This document shows, piece after piece, positions 11,794-24,315 of a DNA stretch of 64,000 nucleotides. Within the stretch, counting starts at the first letter, position 1, and every line of letters begins with the position of its first letter. Source of the DNA: Stenogyne calaminthoides (taxonomy: Eukaryota; Streptophyta; Magnoliopsida; Lamiales; Lamiaceae); NCBI GenBank assembly GCA_037126765.1, contig JBBCBC010000022.1, positions 24,705,758 to 24,769,757 on the forward strand. Direction: 5' to 3'. The notes below the pieces were generated by a model, which saw nothing but the letters and a program-made list of their open reading frames with translations, did no database searches and was not told where the DNA came from. The position numbers were made by a program, and so were the translations under genes.

Positions 11794-11883
11794 ATAACAT
11801 TGTGTAATTAATAAATTATTAATATACATACCAATGTTATAACATTGTGTAATTAATAAATTATTAATATACATACCAATGTT
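11794..11883. repeat. 45-bp tandem duplication
   Basis: The AT-rich unit beginning ataacattgtgtaattaata is present twice with a 45-base period (11794 and 11839) and almost no differences, which suggests a recent slippage or duplication. The rest of 11534-12360 is AT-rich, and I see no gene in it. Confidence 0.75.
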
Positions 11884-12369
11884 ATATTAATTACCTCAAA
11901 TTTGATCATAAGTACATGCTGATTTTTTATTAATACGTACGAATTTTATGTGTATTTATCGAATTCCCTTGTAAAATTTTATAATATTTTTAAATATTAA
12001 AATTTCGTATTTTACTTTTGATAACATATGTTGTCAGTTTTTTTCTATAATAAGTTTTCATATTTTATTATTGAATTTTAGATTTTAAATGATAGATTAA
12101 AATTGTAATATGCGTACTCCAATTAATAATTAACAATCTTATATGGGGCTTAAATTAATTAATTATAAATATTTTTGTATATGCATGGTGCTTAAATAAA
12201 TTAATTGTAAATATTTTTATAAGATTTTTTGGAATAAAATTTGGAAGGAATTCATTTATTTTATTTAAATAAATATAATTTTCTAAATAGATTAAAAGAT
12301 TATGTAAGTCTGTTATTCTCATATTTGTAGGTATTGTAAGATATACATTTGTCATTAGTTTAAGATATA

Positions 12370-15300
12370 CTCTTGTGTGAGACGGTCTCATGTATGAGAC
12401 GGGTCTCAAACTTGACCCATTTTTTAAGAGAGGCAACCTGTGCTTCATTAACATGTTAAAAATCCTATTATGCCCTTAATTAAAACTGATAGTATTTAGA
12501 GAGTAATGTGAAAAAAATAATTGCGAATTCGTATAAGTTGTTTGGAAAGCTTTCTTCTCGCCTGCAACCAAGACTGATAGAGACGAATTTGTAGGGAGAC
12601 TGCAACGAGATAGTAGCAGCCAGGTGATTTGGATCAATTTTTCATGACTGTGAACCAAAACATGCTGCGAATCCAAGCGATTTCGACTTCCATTATTGAA
12701 ATTGGATGTTCTTCATTTTAGCGTGATTTCTTTTTTTAATTGGAGTTGTTTTCAACTGTCACCACAGGTTGGTTTAAATAGAAACTAAACAACCAAAATC
12801 ATATATGGTGATTCTCAAGTAATCTCAATCTGTATGTGGTATGCCACTATACCCAAAATTTATAGCAAAGTGTTGGATTTTGTGGTATTTTATACGGTGG
12901 AATATGAAAATTGTTGATATGAATATTCGCTTCAGGGAATTGATGTGAAGTTGAAAAATGAGAATGATTTGTTAGAATAGGTGATGATGATTCGGTGTGC
13001 TATCAGAACTTTATATTATTTTACTGATTAATTTCATTATGTAAATATCTATTTATAAAAATCTGGTCAAGAGTATCAACAATATGATCGGAAGTACTCC
13101 AATATCAGTTAGGTGTATCACATTAATGTACATTTATCAAAAGAATAAAAAAAATGTATAACTATTTCAGTTATTCATTTTTTTTACGAAAAACAAAATT
13201 GTTTCAATAGTTCATATCTCCTACGAAAAACAATATGAAATTATTATATCTGGTCAAGAATCTCTTATTATTGTACACGGTATATCAAAAGATCCATTAG
13301 GATTATCAAATATATTATCAGGAGTATCAGAACTAAAAAAATATTTAATGATTTATTTCACATCACAAGTATAAGAGTATCAACAATTTAATCAGAAGTA
13401 TCACATATCTAGTCAGATGTATCTGATTCATAAATGTTTATCAAAAGTATAAAAAAAATGTACAATTAGTTTCAGTTATTCATATTTCTTACGGAAAACT
13501 ATATAAAATTGTTTTAGTGATTCATATTTCTTTTGAAAAACAATATGAAATTGTTTCAATGGTTCATATTTTAAATATCTGGTCAAGATAGTAAGAAGTA
13601 TTTAATATCTTATCAGGAGCATCATATTCATATTTCAAATATCTGGTGAAGATGGTACAATGTAATAGAGTTTCAAAAATTCCATCAAAAGTATTAAATA
13701 TATTATCAAGAGTATCATATAATTTTAAATTAATTTCAATAATTTTAGTATAGTTTATAAGAATCTGATCAGGAGTATCAGATGTTTGGTCAGAGGTATC
13801 AATAATATAGCAAGTTGTATCATTAATATATGTTTAAAAGATATATAAAAAAACTATACAATTGTTTCAATTAATCATACTTCCTATGGAAAAACAATAT
13901 GCAATTGTTTCAATTCATATTTTGCATATTTGGTCAAGAATCTCTTAATTGATACATAGTACAAAAGTACCAATAATTCATTCAAAAGTATTAAATACTT
14001 AGCTAAAAGTATCAACTCAAATAAAATTTTCAAAAGAAATTATTAATTATAACATGTCTGCATTCACGAACTAGATGTTTTAAAAAAAAAAAAAAGAACA
14101 GTTTTTCAATCATAACATAGAAGGAAATTTTTATAATTTTTTAAGTAGATCTCCCGTAAAATCGAGTTCACACTGAACGCTATCACTATTATGTTGATGC
14201 ATTAACTATAATTTATGCATAACAGTGATAATGTGTATACATAATATTGATATTTGAATAATGGAATTCATCATTAACTCAAGTCCGCACAAATTTTTAT
14301 CATTTCTTAAAAGAAGAATATATGCATAAAAACTCTTACAAGATAAAGAAAGCAGTAGTCCTAAATTCCTAATCACATAAGCGATGGATCAATAAGTTTC
14401 CATTCGCTCTCAATATTCTTAATAAATGTAAGAACATGCTTTTATGCATTAATAAATTACTTTCCTCCATAGCATTATAACATTTATATTACTAAAGATC
14501 AAACCACCCAAAATCTGTCTCAGATTTTTGTATATTTTTGTACTGTAACGTATCAGTTAATTAGAATTTAGCCAGAAGTGTCACCTTCTTAGTCAGGAGT
14601 ATCAAATATCTAATTAATCAAAACTAGGAAAAATAACTAACAGGTGATACTTAAAAACTCAATCTATTATCATACCAATGAATGTTCAAAAACCACCTCC
14701 CAAGCAACTATTTTCCATATTAGATTAAAAAATTAATCTAAAAAAGTTCTTGTTTCTTGTACTTGTCCCCTGCTTGGCTGCTTCCCTATCTTCTAAGAGT
14801 CTTCTGTTTTTTTCCTGGGAACTGAAGTGATCCAAGAGTAGTTTCTTAAGTTACCTGTGAATTGAGAAAGTCAAGCTAATCAAAATGACTCAGTTTCATA
14901 TACTCTCTGAAATGACAAAATTGAATGAACAAGCCAATATCTAACTGATCACAATTATCACATACTTACTCAAACTTGAAAGTAACTTAATTTTCTCGAA
15001 ACACATGTGACATATTACTATTATTACATAAAATTCATGTAGAAAAAACTAAACACAAGAAAAGTATGTGAATGACTAGTTTTCTATGTTTTGAATTACA
15101 AAAAGGACATCTCCAATCTAAGGGATATTAACAATTTACTTTACAGGATGACCAAACGCCTACAATGATAATTAATTTTAGGTTTACAAAGCCATTTATG
15201 CAGAATAATTTGCAGAACTATTCACCCAAATTCAGTAAACCAGGAATATATACCTAACATACCCTGTTCTTATTAAAATCAATTTACTACATTTTTCACC

Positions 15301-15695
15301 ACAATATGAATACCAATAAAGGATTCGGTAAGCCAAAAAATTACTCAACATAACGAAATCACAAAAGAATCAAATAAAAGAAGTTTTCAACACGAGTATA
15401 ATAATGGCAATATCCTTAGAAAATATCAAAGGACAAAGGAACAAAACAAGACAGAGGAGGGCAAGGCATGAGATGTTGCAGCGACGGTGATCTTCGATCA
15501 ACGGCAGTGGGAAGGGAAAAAAGGCAACGCGCAAGGAAAATTTGACCTAAGAAGATTAAGGGGTTTATTGGATATTTTATATTTGATTGGACTTCTTTAA
15601 AATTCCAATCAAACGGGTCTGATGGGTATTCGGTCCAACAACTTGAATATGGGTCAACTAGAAACCCGCCTCACGATGAGGCAAATCGCCATATG
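12370..15695. mobile_element. Large degenerate long-TIR element (candidate)
   Basis: The left end contains TGAGACGGTCTCATGTATGA then GACGGGTCTCAAACTTGACC (12376-12420). The right end, inverted, contains CTCATCGTGAGGCGGGTTTC then TAGTTGACCCAT (around 15640-15683). The two can be aligned over about 40 bases at roughly 75 percent, and weaker similarity may extend inward. This would define a 3.3-kb element carrying the repeat array at 13050-14010 and no recognisable transposase. The gene-like GC-rich patch at 15440-15545 shows no domain. Exact ends and target duplication are unresolved. Confidence 0.35.
13050..14010. repeat. Diverged tandem repeats rich in 'agtatca' phrases
   Basis: A block starting near aaaaaaatgtataactatttcagt recurs at about 13145, 13448 and 13838 (spacing about 300-390 bases). 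Each copy contains acaatatgaaattgttt-like words and then tctggtcaaga followed by several agtatca phrases. Copies are diverged and partly rearranged, so this is an old repeat array rather than a regular satellite. No coding potential is seen. Confidence 0.6.
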
Positions 15696-17400
15696 ATACG
15701 AAGCCATTCATTTAAGAAAAATGGAGTCACAACTTGCCAAAAAATCAAATATAAAGCTTTAATTGTGATGCCCGAAAAGACAAAAATGTAAAGTTTAAGT
15801 TAGGATGAATGAAGGTTTTTTTTTTTTTAACGTTTATGTCTATTAGTTTTTCAAAACAAATACTAGTAACAAAATATATTATATAGGGATATAAAATGTA
15901 AAATAAATTAATGATATCTTAAATATAGTAACAAATCTATTTTATATAAAGACGGATGAAAATAGAAAGCAAATCTATTTTTATGGGAGGGAAGGAGTAT
16001 TAAATAACAAATTTCCAATTTAGGAAATGAGAAACTTTGTATAGGATTCTCGTTTTGATAAAAAGGGAAGCTTAGAAATTCTATCAAGTTCATATTCTCA
16101 AAATTAGGAACCTTAATAACCTCTCACTAAACAAAGGATTTAAATCGAAATGGTCCCGTAATTTTGCATTATTGAAAAGTCCAGTATATATCACATATTT
16201 TTTCAATTTAGTCCCATATGTTTTTAATTTGTGCCGATTTAATCCCAAATCGCCGGAGACCGGTCAAACTGGCCAAAAACGACATCGTTTTATAATAAAT
16301 TCCCGACCGAAATTAGGGGCGCGTGTATCACAAGCCTCTAAAACGACAAGAAGATAAGGGGGAAAATTAATAAACTCTACATCTGTCAAGAGAATTACCA
16401 ATTCTAGTTCCCTTCAAAAAGTATTCACTGTCCCACCATTTCATCTACTTGTAAAGTTTAACTAAATTAGATGCTTTAAGGTGCTTAAATACTAAGGCAT
16501 ACAACAAGTTAACAGCAAGGCAAAGGGTGATTAATGATGCAGAATTTGGAATATTTGTACGGTTTAATTTGGAATATTTGTATGGTTTATCACTCTCATT
16601 TAGAATATCCACCAACAATAGCATGCATTGGAAATTTGGGCTCAATCAATTGCTCATGCCAAGAGGAAACCATCCTCTCCAAATTAAATTATAAGTAATG
16701 TAAATAGCATCAGTGGTATTCTTTAAGTGAAACTCTCTCTTTATATATTTGATATATTGAGTCTGAGACAAACATTATAAAAAAAAAGAAAGAATTAAAC
16801 TCCACCCATTCCCTTGGATCTCATTCTTCTTCTCCACAATTTATGGAACTCTAATTTTTTACTGAGATTAAATTTAGAAAGTGAAGTCATCATATTAGAA
16901 TTATAGAACTGGAGATGAGCATTAAAATTTTGATGGGTGTACGGTTTCATCATATCAGTTCTGTTTCTTAAAGTTTCTTCCTTTTTACCGTTGCTTTTAC
17001 CAAATTTACATTACAACTGTTTTATTTATGATCTTATTTCACTTAAATTTCTAAGTTTCTTCTTTTCCAGTGTTGTTTTACCATTTTTTTATTATAACTG
17101 TTTTACTTATCATCTTATTTTCAGAATTATTATGTATTATTATTTTTATATGTTGGACTCATACAGTAAATTTTTCGATATGTTGCGTCCGTCCCTGTAT
17201 ACCACCAATTTGATGTGTTGAATGTTGTGGTAGCTTTTTGTATCCTCCTATCCTTTTTGCCTGTGTTAGTAGTTTTTATCTTCTTTTTATGTTTGATTTG
17301 TAAAAAAGTATGAGTTTGTGTGAGTTTGGAGAGCAACTATGTCTAAATATATGCTGTTTAGGTATGTTGTTTTATGCTAGGTGCCCGTGTTTAGTCTTAA
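15696..17400. other. AT-rich intergenic DNA without recognised genes
   Basis: No gene is supported. A patch at about 16137-16370 (aaatggtcccgtaattttgc, then ccaaatcgccggagaccggt) has the texture of a widespread plant dispersed repeat. A 23-base unit with ggaatatttgtacggttt is duplicated near 16549-16590. Confidence 0.4.
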
Positions 17401-17477
17401 ATGTGATAATTTAGAGTAAATGCAATCTTGTGACCACTCTTTCCTTCCAGCAGACTATGTTGATCCTGGTGTGATTA

Positions 17478-19240
17478 GTGTCGTGGTCCTACTAAACCAG
17501 AGCCTGAGCACGATCGATATAAGGACAGACGGGAAGTGAGCCAAGCAATTGGTGAGGTAAAGTTTGAACCAGATATTGCAAACAAGACGATTGCAAAGAC
17601 TTCCTGGCTTGTAACAAAGACAAAGGTGATATTTGAAGGGGAACATGTCTCAAGGCAAACCAGAGACATCCTATGGCAAGGATTCGGTGTAAGTTGAATT
17701 ATTTCACATACTATTATATTTCATCAAATAATTCTTTTAAGTACTTATAAACTATGTTTAAAAATGTAGATGAGGTTTCGGTGGGACTCAACTAAGGACA
17801 AGGAGATAGTTCAACTTTGGGGAAAGGTGAATTGCTCTTGTTTTGGCAATATGATAGCTAACGCAAGACGAACTTGGAAAGTGCATAAGAAAAGACAAAA
17901 GTGGTGTTCAGTTACTAGATTTTACCGCCTTGTTCAATATTGGGAAAAACCTGAGGTTCAAGAAGATACTTTAAGACATTCCCAGAATCGAGGTGTTGTT
18001 CGTAATGAGGAGGGACAGGTGGAGAAAAGGGCTGGTGCGACTTTTACCAACGAGTATGTTATGCCGAGATAAGAAACTGGTAAATTTGGTTTCTTTTAAT
18101 TATTATGCTTTAATTTTCGTAGTTTTTAAATTAACTTTATTAATAATGTTCAATGGTGCAAAAATGTTATATTTCATCATGGTTAGTATTATAACTGAAA
18201 TTTACACTGTCCAAAGTAGTAGAAAACATGCATAAACATTTTATATTATGAGTTGATGATATTATTACAAGAATTAGTTTTCATTAAAATTAATTAATGA
18301 AATGGGAAACTAATAATTAATGTCATTAGGATATAGTTGTACTCTTGAAATGTAACTTAGGAATTGTTTTTCAAAAGAGAAATTATATAATAAATTTCGT
18401 ATAGTGCTTTCTCATTTAAGTTTGTTTATTAACAGTTTGTTGCCCATTGAAATGAAGTATAATAACTTATGCTTAAATCCTGATTATTTCCTATGTTGTT
18501 AAGCATAATAACTTCCTTTTATTTCTAGTCATTGTTACCTTTTTCAACACATAATTTTTAAGCAGACTGGGAATTCATCCACGGCGAATGTGCTTACAAT
18601 TGGCAACTTTAAAGCCACGCACATGACTGGGTTGGGAAAGAAAGGGAAAAAGCGTAAAATTTAGAAAGGAGTTGATGGTGTCAGTTGTTCAAGTCAAGTC
18701 GATCCCGAAAGTGCAATTTCAGAGGCACCCAAGTGGATAAGCCCAGAATTTGAGAAAATACATGTTCGTATCATTAAATTTACTTGCAAATTTTTTGTCA
18801 AAATTGTTTTAATTGAATATGAACGGTATGAAGAATTGACGGCTATGAAGTACGCTAACAGGCCACAGGACAAACCTGGTGAATGGGAGCCTCGTGACGA
18901 GGAGTGTTGGGCCAATGCAACTGGTGGACCCAAGAACGGTAAGGTCATTGGTGTTTCTAATCATGCTATTCTAGAAGCACTAGGTTACAAAATGAACAGA
19001 CGGATGTCAAGTACAGACATACATTTGACAACCGAGTCCATCGAGAATGCATTCCAGAAGATACTAGAGGCCATGAATATTAAATTTGATGTGGAACGTC
19101 AATCTTATCAGTCCGAAATAGCACAGTTACGTCGGGAGACTCAAGAAACTCAGAGATTGATGAAAGAATTTATGGCTAAACTCCCAGATCGTGACGCGCC
19201 ACATCCTCCGCCTAGTGATGCAGATGGGCATGATCTTTAG
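17478..19240 (+). pseudogene. CACTA ORF1-like (plant transposase, Ptta/En/Spm) gene remnant
   Basis: Plus-strand exons of the ORF1 protein found in plant CACTA elements. Exon A (about 17478-17688) starts CRGPTKPE, the typical RGPTK motif, and ends at a GTAAGT donor. A short intron (17689-17769) leads in frame to exon B (17770-18079), with the Trp-rich segment RFYRLVQYWEKPE and SQNRGVV. At 18070-18072 a TAA replaces the Glu expected before ETG, so the frame is broken. Further exons (from 18566, and 18800-19240) carry YANRPQDKPGEWEPRDEE, GKVIGVSNHAILEALGY and a C-terminal coiled coil rich in Gln/Glu, ending in a Pro/Asp-rich tail. The protein is thought to assist transposition by binding element ends; this copy is not functional. 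Confidence 0.65.
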
Positions 19241-19796
19241 TCTTTTAGTATGGTGTTTTATTTGTAATAATTATCTAACTTGGAAACATATATATTTAAC
19301 TCTACTAAATATTAGATAATTTAACGTTGTTAAATATTCTAGTTAAATGTTATTTACCTCTGTTAAATATTAGATAATTTAAAAAGTTTGTTTCTCGTAA
19401 AATACAAATATGATTAGTATTATTAAATTTTAGTTGGTTATAATCATAATTAAATTGTCAAAATATTTTGAATTTATATTTACAAGTTACGTTGATTTTA
19501 TTGGTTTATTGTTTTGACAATATTATCTTAATATTTATCTTTAATAATTATAAATGCATAACTTCAATTAATGTTATACAAAAAAAAATCGTAATTTTAA
19601 TTAGGATGAAATTAATGGACAAATTAAATAATAAACTATAAATAATGAATAAATAATGAATAAAAAAATAAATAAATCTTAAACTTGAAAAGAAGGGAAA
19701 ACACAGTTTGTGTAATATAATAAATGATTTTTCTATTTTTTTTAAGTTACAAATATTTAATAAAAAATACATTTGAATGAATAATTACCTCTAACA

Positions 19797-20090
19797 TTTG
19801 TTCAATAGCAAGGAAAAGTTCTTGCTATTTTATCTTATTCAAATCTCTCCTTAATAGCAAGGAAGATCCCTTGATATTGTATTTTGTACCAATTCCCCGG
19901 CTTGTAAAAAAAGGGAAGCATTTCAGCAACAGTTGACCATTGCTATTATATTTTATAGAGAAATTTCAGCAACAGTTGGCCTTTGCTATTATATTATATC
20001 ATAATCTTTCGGGTCATTCAAGCATGTTTGGAAAAGGAAGATGTTTCAGCAACAGTTGTCCCTTGCTGTTTCATATTCTTTTTTATGTTA
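19797..20090. repeat. CACTA subterminal repeats
   Basis: At least five copies of a ~25-base motif alternate here: cagcaacagttgaccattgc, cagcaacagttggcctttgc, cagcaacagttgtcccttgc, tagcaaggaagatcccttg and tagcaaggaaaagttcttgc. Each has gcaa/ttgc arms and so is a small imperfect palindrome. They sit just inside the CACTA right terminus, where ORF1-type proteins bind in this superfamily. Confidence 0.75.
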
Positions 20091-20479
20091 AAAACTTAAA
20101 TCTTTCACCCGTCTTTGACCAACATACTACAGCCAATTGGGGAGTTCCACATCATTTCTTTAGTAAGGGAATGGAACCTTGCTTTTGTATTATTGCAAAT
20201 GCTACAATTTTTTTGTAGTGCTTAGGGCATGTCTCCAGCGGGTACAACAACCAAAAAGGTTTAGTAACTTACATCAAGTCCAAATATAAACTCAACATAG
20301 ATACGAGTTAGCCAAAAATAAAAAGCTGGAGAAAATTTAATGAGTCCACGTGAAAAGTTTAAAAGCAAGGGTTAGAAACAAGAAAATATCTAACTTATCC
20401 GGTATAAAACCCAAAATAATATATTGAATGAACTTTTTTTGGTTTATCTGAGATGAATTCATACCCTAGCAGCCCGGCT

Positions 20480-21545
20480 ATAAGGGTGTTCAGTAAGTCC
20501 ACCCGCATCGGGCCTCACTTTTTCCAGGGCCCCTAGGCCCAAATTTTCGAGGTCATTACTAGGCTTAAAAAAATAAAATTAATCATAAATCTGACGCTAA
20601 GAATACGCAACAGCCGATAAAAAATCTTCAATTATTCTTCCCATCCTTAATTTTCTCAACCTCCATTTTCTCAACATCCATTAATCTTCCATCAATTTAT
20701 CTATTTTCCAATTAAATTACTGTTGATCTTCTGTCAATCTGTCTGTGCATATAAAGATGTATCACAAATTAGTTTTACCCAACTCTAATCCTCTTTCTCT
20801 TCGGAAAAAACAAGCAACGGTTTGCCGATTTAGACACTATTCAGTAACTTGGATCTCTATTAGCTGTGGACTTCTTCGAATTTGAAGGTAATTTTTTGTA
20901 CTAATATTCTTCAACAGTTTTCATTTATTTAATTTCATAATGGAATTTTCAGAGAAGCTAATTGTTCTGACCTTCTGGTTTCTTGTCATTTTGAATATGA
21001 ATTTTTAGCAACTGGTTGGCTACTTGGTTCAAGTCATTGCCGCTGCAGGTGTGAGTTATCAGATTGCTGTTAAATTCGAGAAGGAAACTGCTAATCGCCA
21101 AAAGGAAAGTTTTCATTACTTCAACACTTGTTACTTTTTTCTGATTTTTCATTGTTATTTGTTAATTATTTGTGTGTGCAAATGCAACTCTGTGAATAGT
21201 GAACTTATTGAATTATGTCTCCTAAAAAAATGTCACAAGAACGACTAAACGGATTGGTGATGATAGCTATTGAGAATGATGTGGCGGAAAAAGTTAGTTA
21301 TGAAGATTTAATTGATCATTTTACTTCACAAAACACTAAAAGAGTTGCACTTTTGAAGTGTTTTTTTTTTTTTTTTGTAATATTTTATTAGAAAATAACT
21401 TTAATACCTTGTTTAGGGTGTTTTTTTTAAATATTGTTGCTTCTATAAAAACTAAATTCTTTCATATTCATATTTTTACTTGGGGCCTCACTTAAGGCCT
21501 CATTTTAGAGTTCGCACCAAACCACCAAATTCTCTCAAACGGCTC
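20480..21545 (+). mobile_element. Degenerate hAT (TTF-type) element remnant
   Basis: The two ends share the words gggcctcact...ggccc and ggggcctcacttaaggcctc, phrases that I recall around plant hAT elements of the TTF zinc-finger type. The interior holds a small C-terminal piece of hAT transposase (21230-21358). Most of the transposase is deleted. Boundaries are approximate because no 8-bp duplication was found. Confidence 0.45.
21230..21358 (+). pseudogene. hAT transposase C-terminal (dimerisation) remnant
   Basis: The frame MSQERLNGLVMIAIENDVAE followed by YEDLIDHFTSQNTKRV matches the pattern at the end of plant TTF-type hAT transposases (ERL..LA...IEND...), just after the dimerisation domain. 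It runs into a poly-T stretch at 21360 and ends. Only about 43 residues of similarity remain. Confidence 0.65.
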
Positions 21546-21815
21546 TGACCCCTAATCAAACATGGTGTTCACTATAATCTATACATATCTAATAACAAAA
21601 TGTTTGGCCAAATATTGGGCCAAAAAATTGTTATAATTTTATAATAAAATTTTAAACATTTTGACAAATTTGATGTAGCTCAAATTGTATAACAAATATT
21701 TTTTATCTTCTTTGTATACAAGAGGTACAAGGTTCAATTCCCCATATCTACCATATATATATACTAATTATTTTATGAATAATTTATAAATTATTAATAT
21801 TATTTTTGAATTTTT

Positions 21816-21985
21816 TGAACTTGATCTATTTATACATATAACAAAAATATTATACCAAAAAAGAAAAAAATTCAACCAAAAAATTATTATAAATTTTTGA
21901 ACTAAATCTATTTATACATATATAATAACAAAATGTTATACCAAAAAAGAAAAAAATAAACAGAAAAATTATTACAAATTTATCA
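21816..21985. repeat. Tandem duplication, ~80-bp unit
   Basis: The unit ttttgaacttgatctattta followed by tacatata, a 'ttataccaaaaaagaaaaaa' phrase and aaaaattatta occurs twice in a row with small differences. There is no coding potential, and the flanks are AT-rich. Confidence 0.65.
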
Positions 21986-22072
21986 TAAAATTTTAAAAGT
22001 GGCACATTAATGATTAATAATATAAAATGTTATATTTTGTAGTTGATATGGATTTTTTTTTAAAATCTGTTA

Positions 22073-22330
22073 CTCCTTCCATCTTTTTTTAGATTGCTCA
22101 CTAGATTTTTACACGGGTTTTAATGAAGAAATTCTTTATTAATATTTGAAGGTAATAAAATAGTTTTTTGATAAGGGTATTTTGTCAATTTTAGTGAATA
22201 AGATAAAAAATAAGTTACTTTTGTATATAATTATTAGTGAGATGTGTTGTAATTTAGTAATGTTTGTAAGAGGTTGCATGAACTGTATAGTTACTTTATT
22301 GCTATTTTGAGTATGTGATAAAAGATGGAC
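22073..22330. mobile_element. Stowaway-like MITE (258 bp)
   Basis: The left end CTCCTTCCATCTTTTTTTAG and the inverted right end (GTCCATCTTTTATCACATAC) are imperfect terminal repeats, bounded by TA at 22071-22072 and 22331-22332. The interior phrase cacgggttttaatgaagaaa is shared with the other MITEs of this family in the window (for example at 33905). Confidence 0.65.
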
Positions 22331-23640
22331 TAATATTACATGATATTGGATTTAAATTGATTAGTTCAATTACCATAAATTAGTTGCATGAGTTATTGAC
22401 ATTAGACTTAAATTATTAGTTGAATAATATTTAAATTGATTAGTCCAATCATGGACGGATCCAAAAAACTTTCATGATGGGGTACAAAAATAAATACTAA
22501 TATAAAAAGTAGATTTTCCTGTGAACCCGGATTCACGTGAATTCTATTTTTTTAGTGTCACGATTATGCATATACACTATTATTATCTTAAAAAATATTT
22601 AATTTTTTTAAATAGTGATAGTGCATATACATAACAGATTTACAAATTCTTTTAAATGAAATATTTGCATGATTAACTAATTATAACACGGGTAAAAACT
22701 CATTTAAGTCATTATATAATACTTAAAAAAATTATGGGGGCACGTGATCCCGACATATGACATGTAGGTCCATCATTGAGTCCAATTACTATGAATTAGT
22801 TGCATGTACAATTGACATTAGACCTTGAATTGTAAAAAGATACTGGGTTGGTTGTGAGGAAGCTCGGTACCCACATTTTTAAAAGAAAATACTAATCGAG
22901 ACTAACTTAGGACAAAGAGTGTTGATTTCAGGAATGATACTGACTTCACCAGATAGTAGACTCTCTTTAACATCTTAGAAATATAATTTTAACTAATGAT
23001 ATCTATAGTGTGACCATTAATAAGAATTATAGACAATTATTAAAACCTTTGACTTTCTTAAGGAAGTCAATTTCAATCATGGGTAGTTATATGTTATCAT
23101 GTTCAGAGTAACTAGAGGGGACAATTTAAATTTTTTGACATGCAATGGGAATTGAGAAGACGATAATAGGTGGTAATTAAAGTGGTTTAGAAGAAAATAC
23201 TTCAAAATTGTAAGAAAATAATACCTTTAAAATTATATTATTTAACAATGTAAATTTTTTAAGCAGTTGGAGCGCCACCCATTTCTCATGCTTGATTGCA
23301 AAAGCAAAATATGTTGCATGGAAATGAAAAAAAAAGATAAAATAATATATTAAAAAATTAAAAAAAGATTTTTATTATTATTATAAGTAAAATATTTTTT
23401 ATAATTTATTTAACTCAAAAATAAATATTTTTCATCATTTTATACTCACAAACCGTACAACGCACTGGTGATATACTAGTATAATTAAAACAGATAAATC
23501 GGTACTTCGATTTCTTCAATTTTAACAGTACTACATACGCTAGAAAGAATATCGGGTAAAAGTTTAAATAAAGCATTATGAGCCTTTATGGTACGGTAAA
23601 CTGACGTCTTCAAGTAAACAGCGCAGTAATCATACAATGT
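22331..23640. other. AT-rich repeats, no gene seen
   Basis: No gene is supported. A block at 22440-22790 with gtgaacccggattcacgtga and paired tatgcatatacac / gtgcatatacataac words resembles blocks near 14150-14330 and 42960-43165, pointing to an old dispersed element. Confidence 0.35.
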
Positions 23641-23644
23641 CATT

Positions 23645-23805
23645 TTAACTTTTTATATAATTTGGTGCTCGGCTCAAGGATCGAATAATATGGGGATCAT
23701 AACGTAAACCACCGTCCACTAGACCTATGATATCATATATTTGATTCCTGAACTCATGAGCCAAGATATAGGCCATTTGTCTCCCGTTGTATAGCTAGCC
23801 AAAAT
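23645..23805 (-). mobile_element. SINE remnant, family 1
   Basis: On the minus strand a tRNA-like part is followed by ctagtggacggtggtttacg and a 3' end gatccttgagccgagcacc, then an A-rich tail. The core ctagtggac(g/a)g(t/c)gg is shared with 28849-29085 and 43262-43394. This copy is diverged. Confidence 0.5.
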
Positions 23806-24248
23806 ATAAATTTTCAAAATTCATTTAACTAGTCACCAAGAACCGACAAAATAAACTCAGAAAAGACGCAACATCTTAAATGCGACATTGTATATCTTTC
23901 ATCTTGTGATTCACGAGTGGGGTTGGATTTCTCGCTTTCTGAGAAGAAACTTGTTCACAAAAGCTCCTCTCCATTGCCACAATCTCACTATTATAACTGA
24001 AGGAATTCCTAAAGAAACTGAAGGTAGGTTGCTTGTTGACATATGTTTCTCTAAGCTATTGTAAAATATATAGAAATAAAGAGAAAGAACACAGAAGTAG
24101 ACCTAAAGAGTTTTGTATCATTATTCTATAAGTGGTCCTTTTATATAAACTATAATCTAATTCAGAATTTTATGAATACATGAAATATAATGAAATGCCT
24201 AAATTGCTCCTCCATCAATTACTTTTGATGAATGCACATTTTATCCTT

Positions 24249-24251
<3 letters not shown>

Positions 24252-24312
<61 letters not shown>
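24252..24312. repeat. (TA)n microsatellite
   Basis: About 30 uninterrupted AT dinucleotides directly abut the left end of the foldback MITE at 24316. Confidence 0.95.

Positions 24313-24315
<3 letters not shown>

Larger units (their letters stand above)
17400..20220 (+). mobile_element. Decayed CACTA (En/Spm) element, right part
   Basis: The right end reads ttttttgtagtg at 20209-20220, the inverse of the canonical CACTA start CACTACAAAAAA. It is preceded by an array of short subterminal repeats (19797-20090), as in this superfamily. ORF1-like exons lie upstream on the plus strand. I could not find a matching CACTAC left terminus and see no TNPD transposase, so the 5' part is lost or unrecognised and the left coordinate is only the start of coding similarity. 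Confidence 0.7.

Noticed and set aside
12476..12676. Minus-strand 66-codon open frame near the left end of the long-TIR candidate
   Set aside because: No similarity to a known family, no splice or start context, and length expected by chance.
16937..17221. 94-codon hydrophobic Phe/Tyr-rich open frame
   Set aside because: The composition follows from T-rich DNA. There is no conserved motif and no supporting gene structure.
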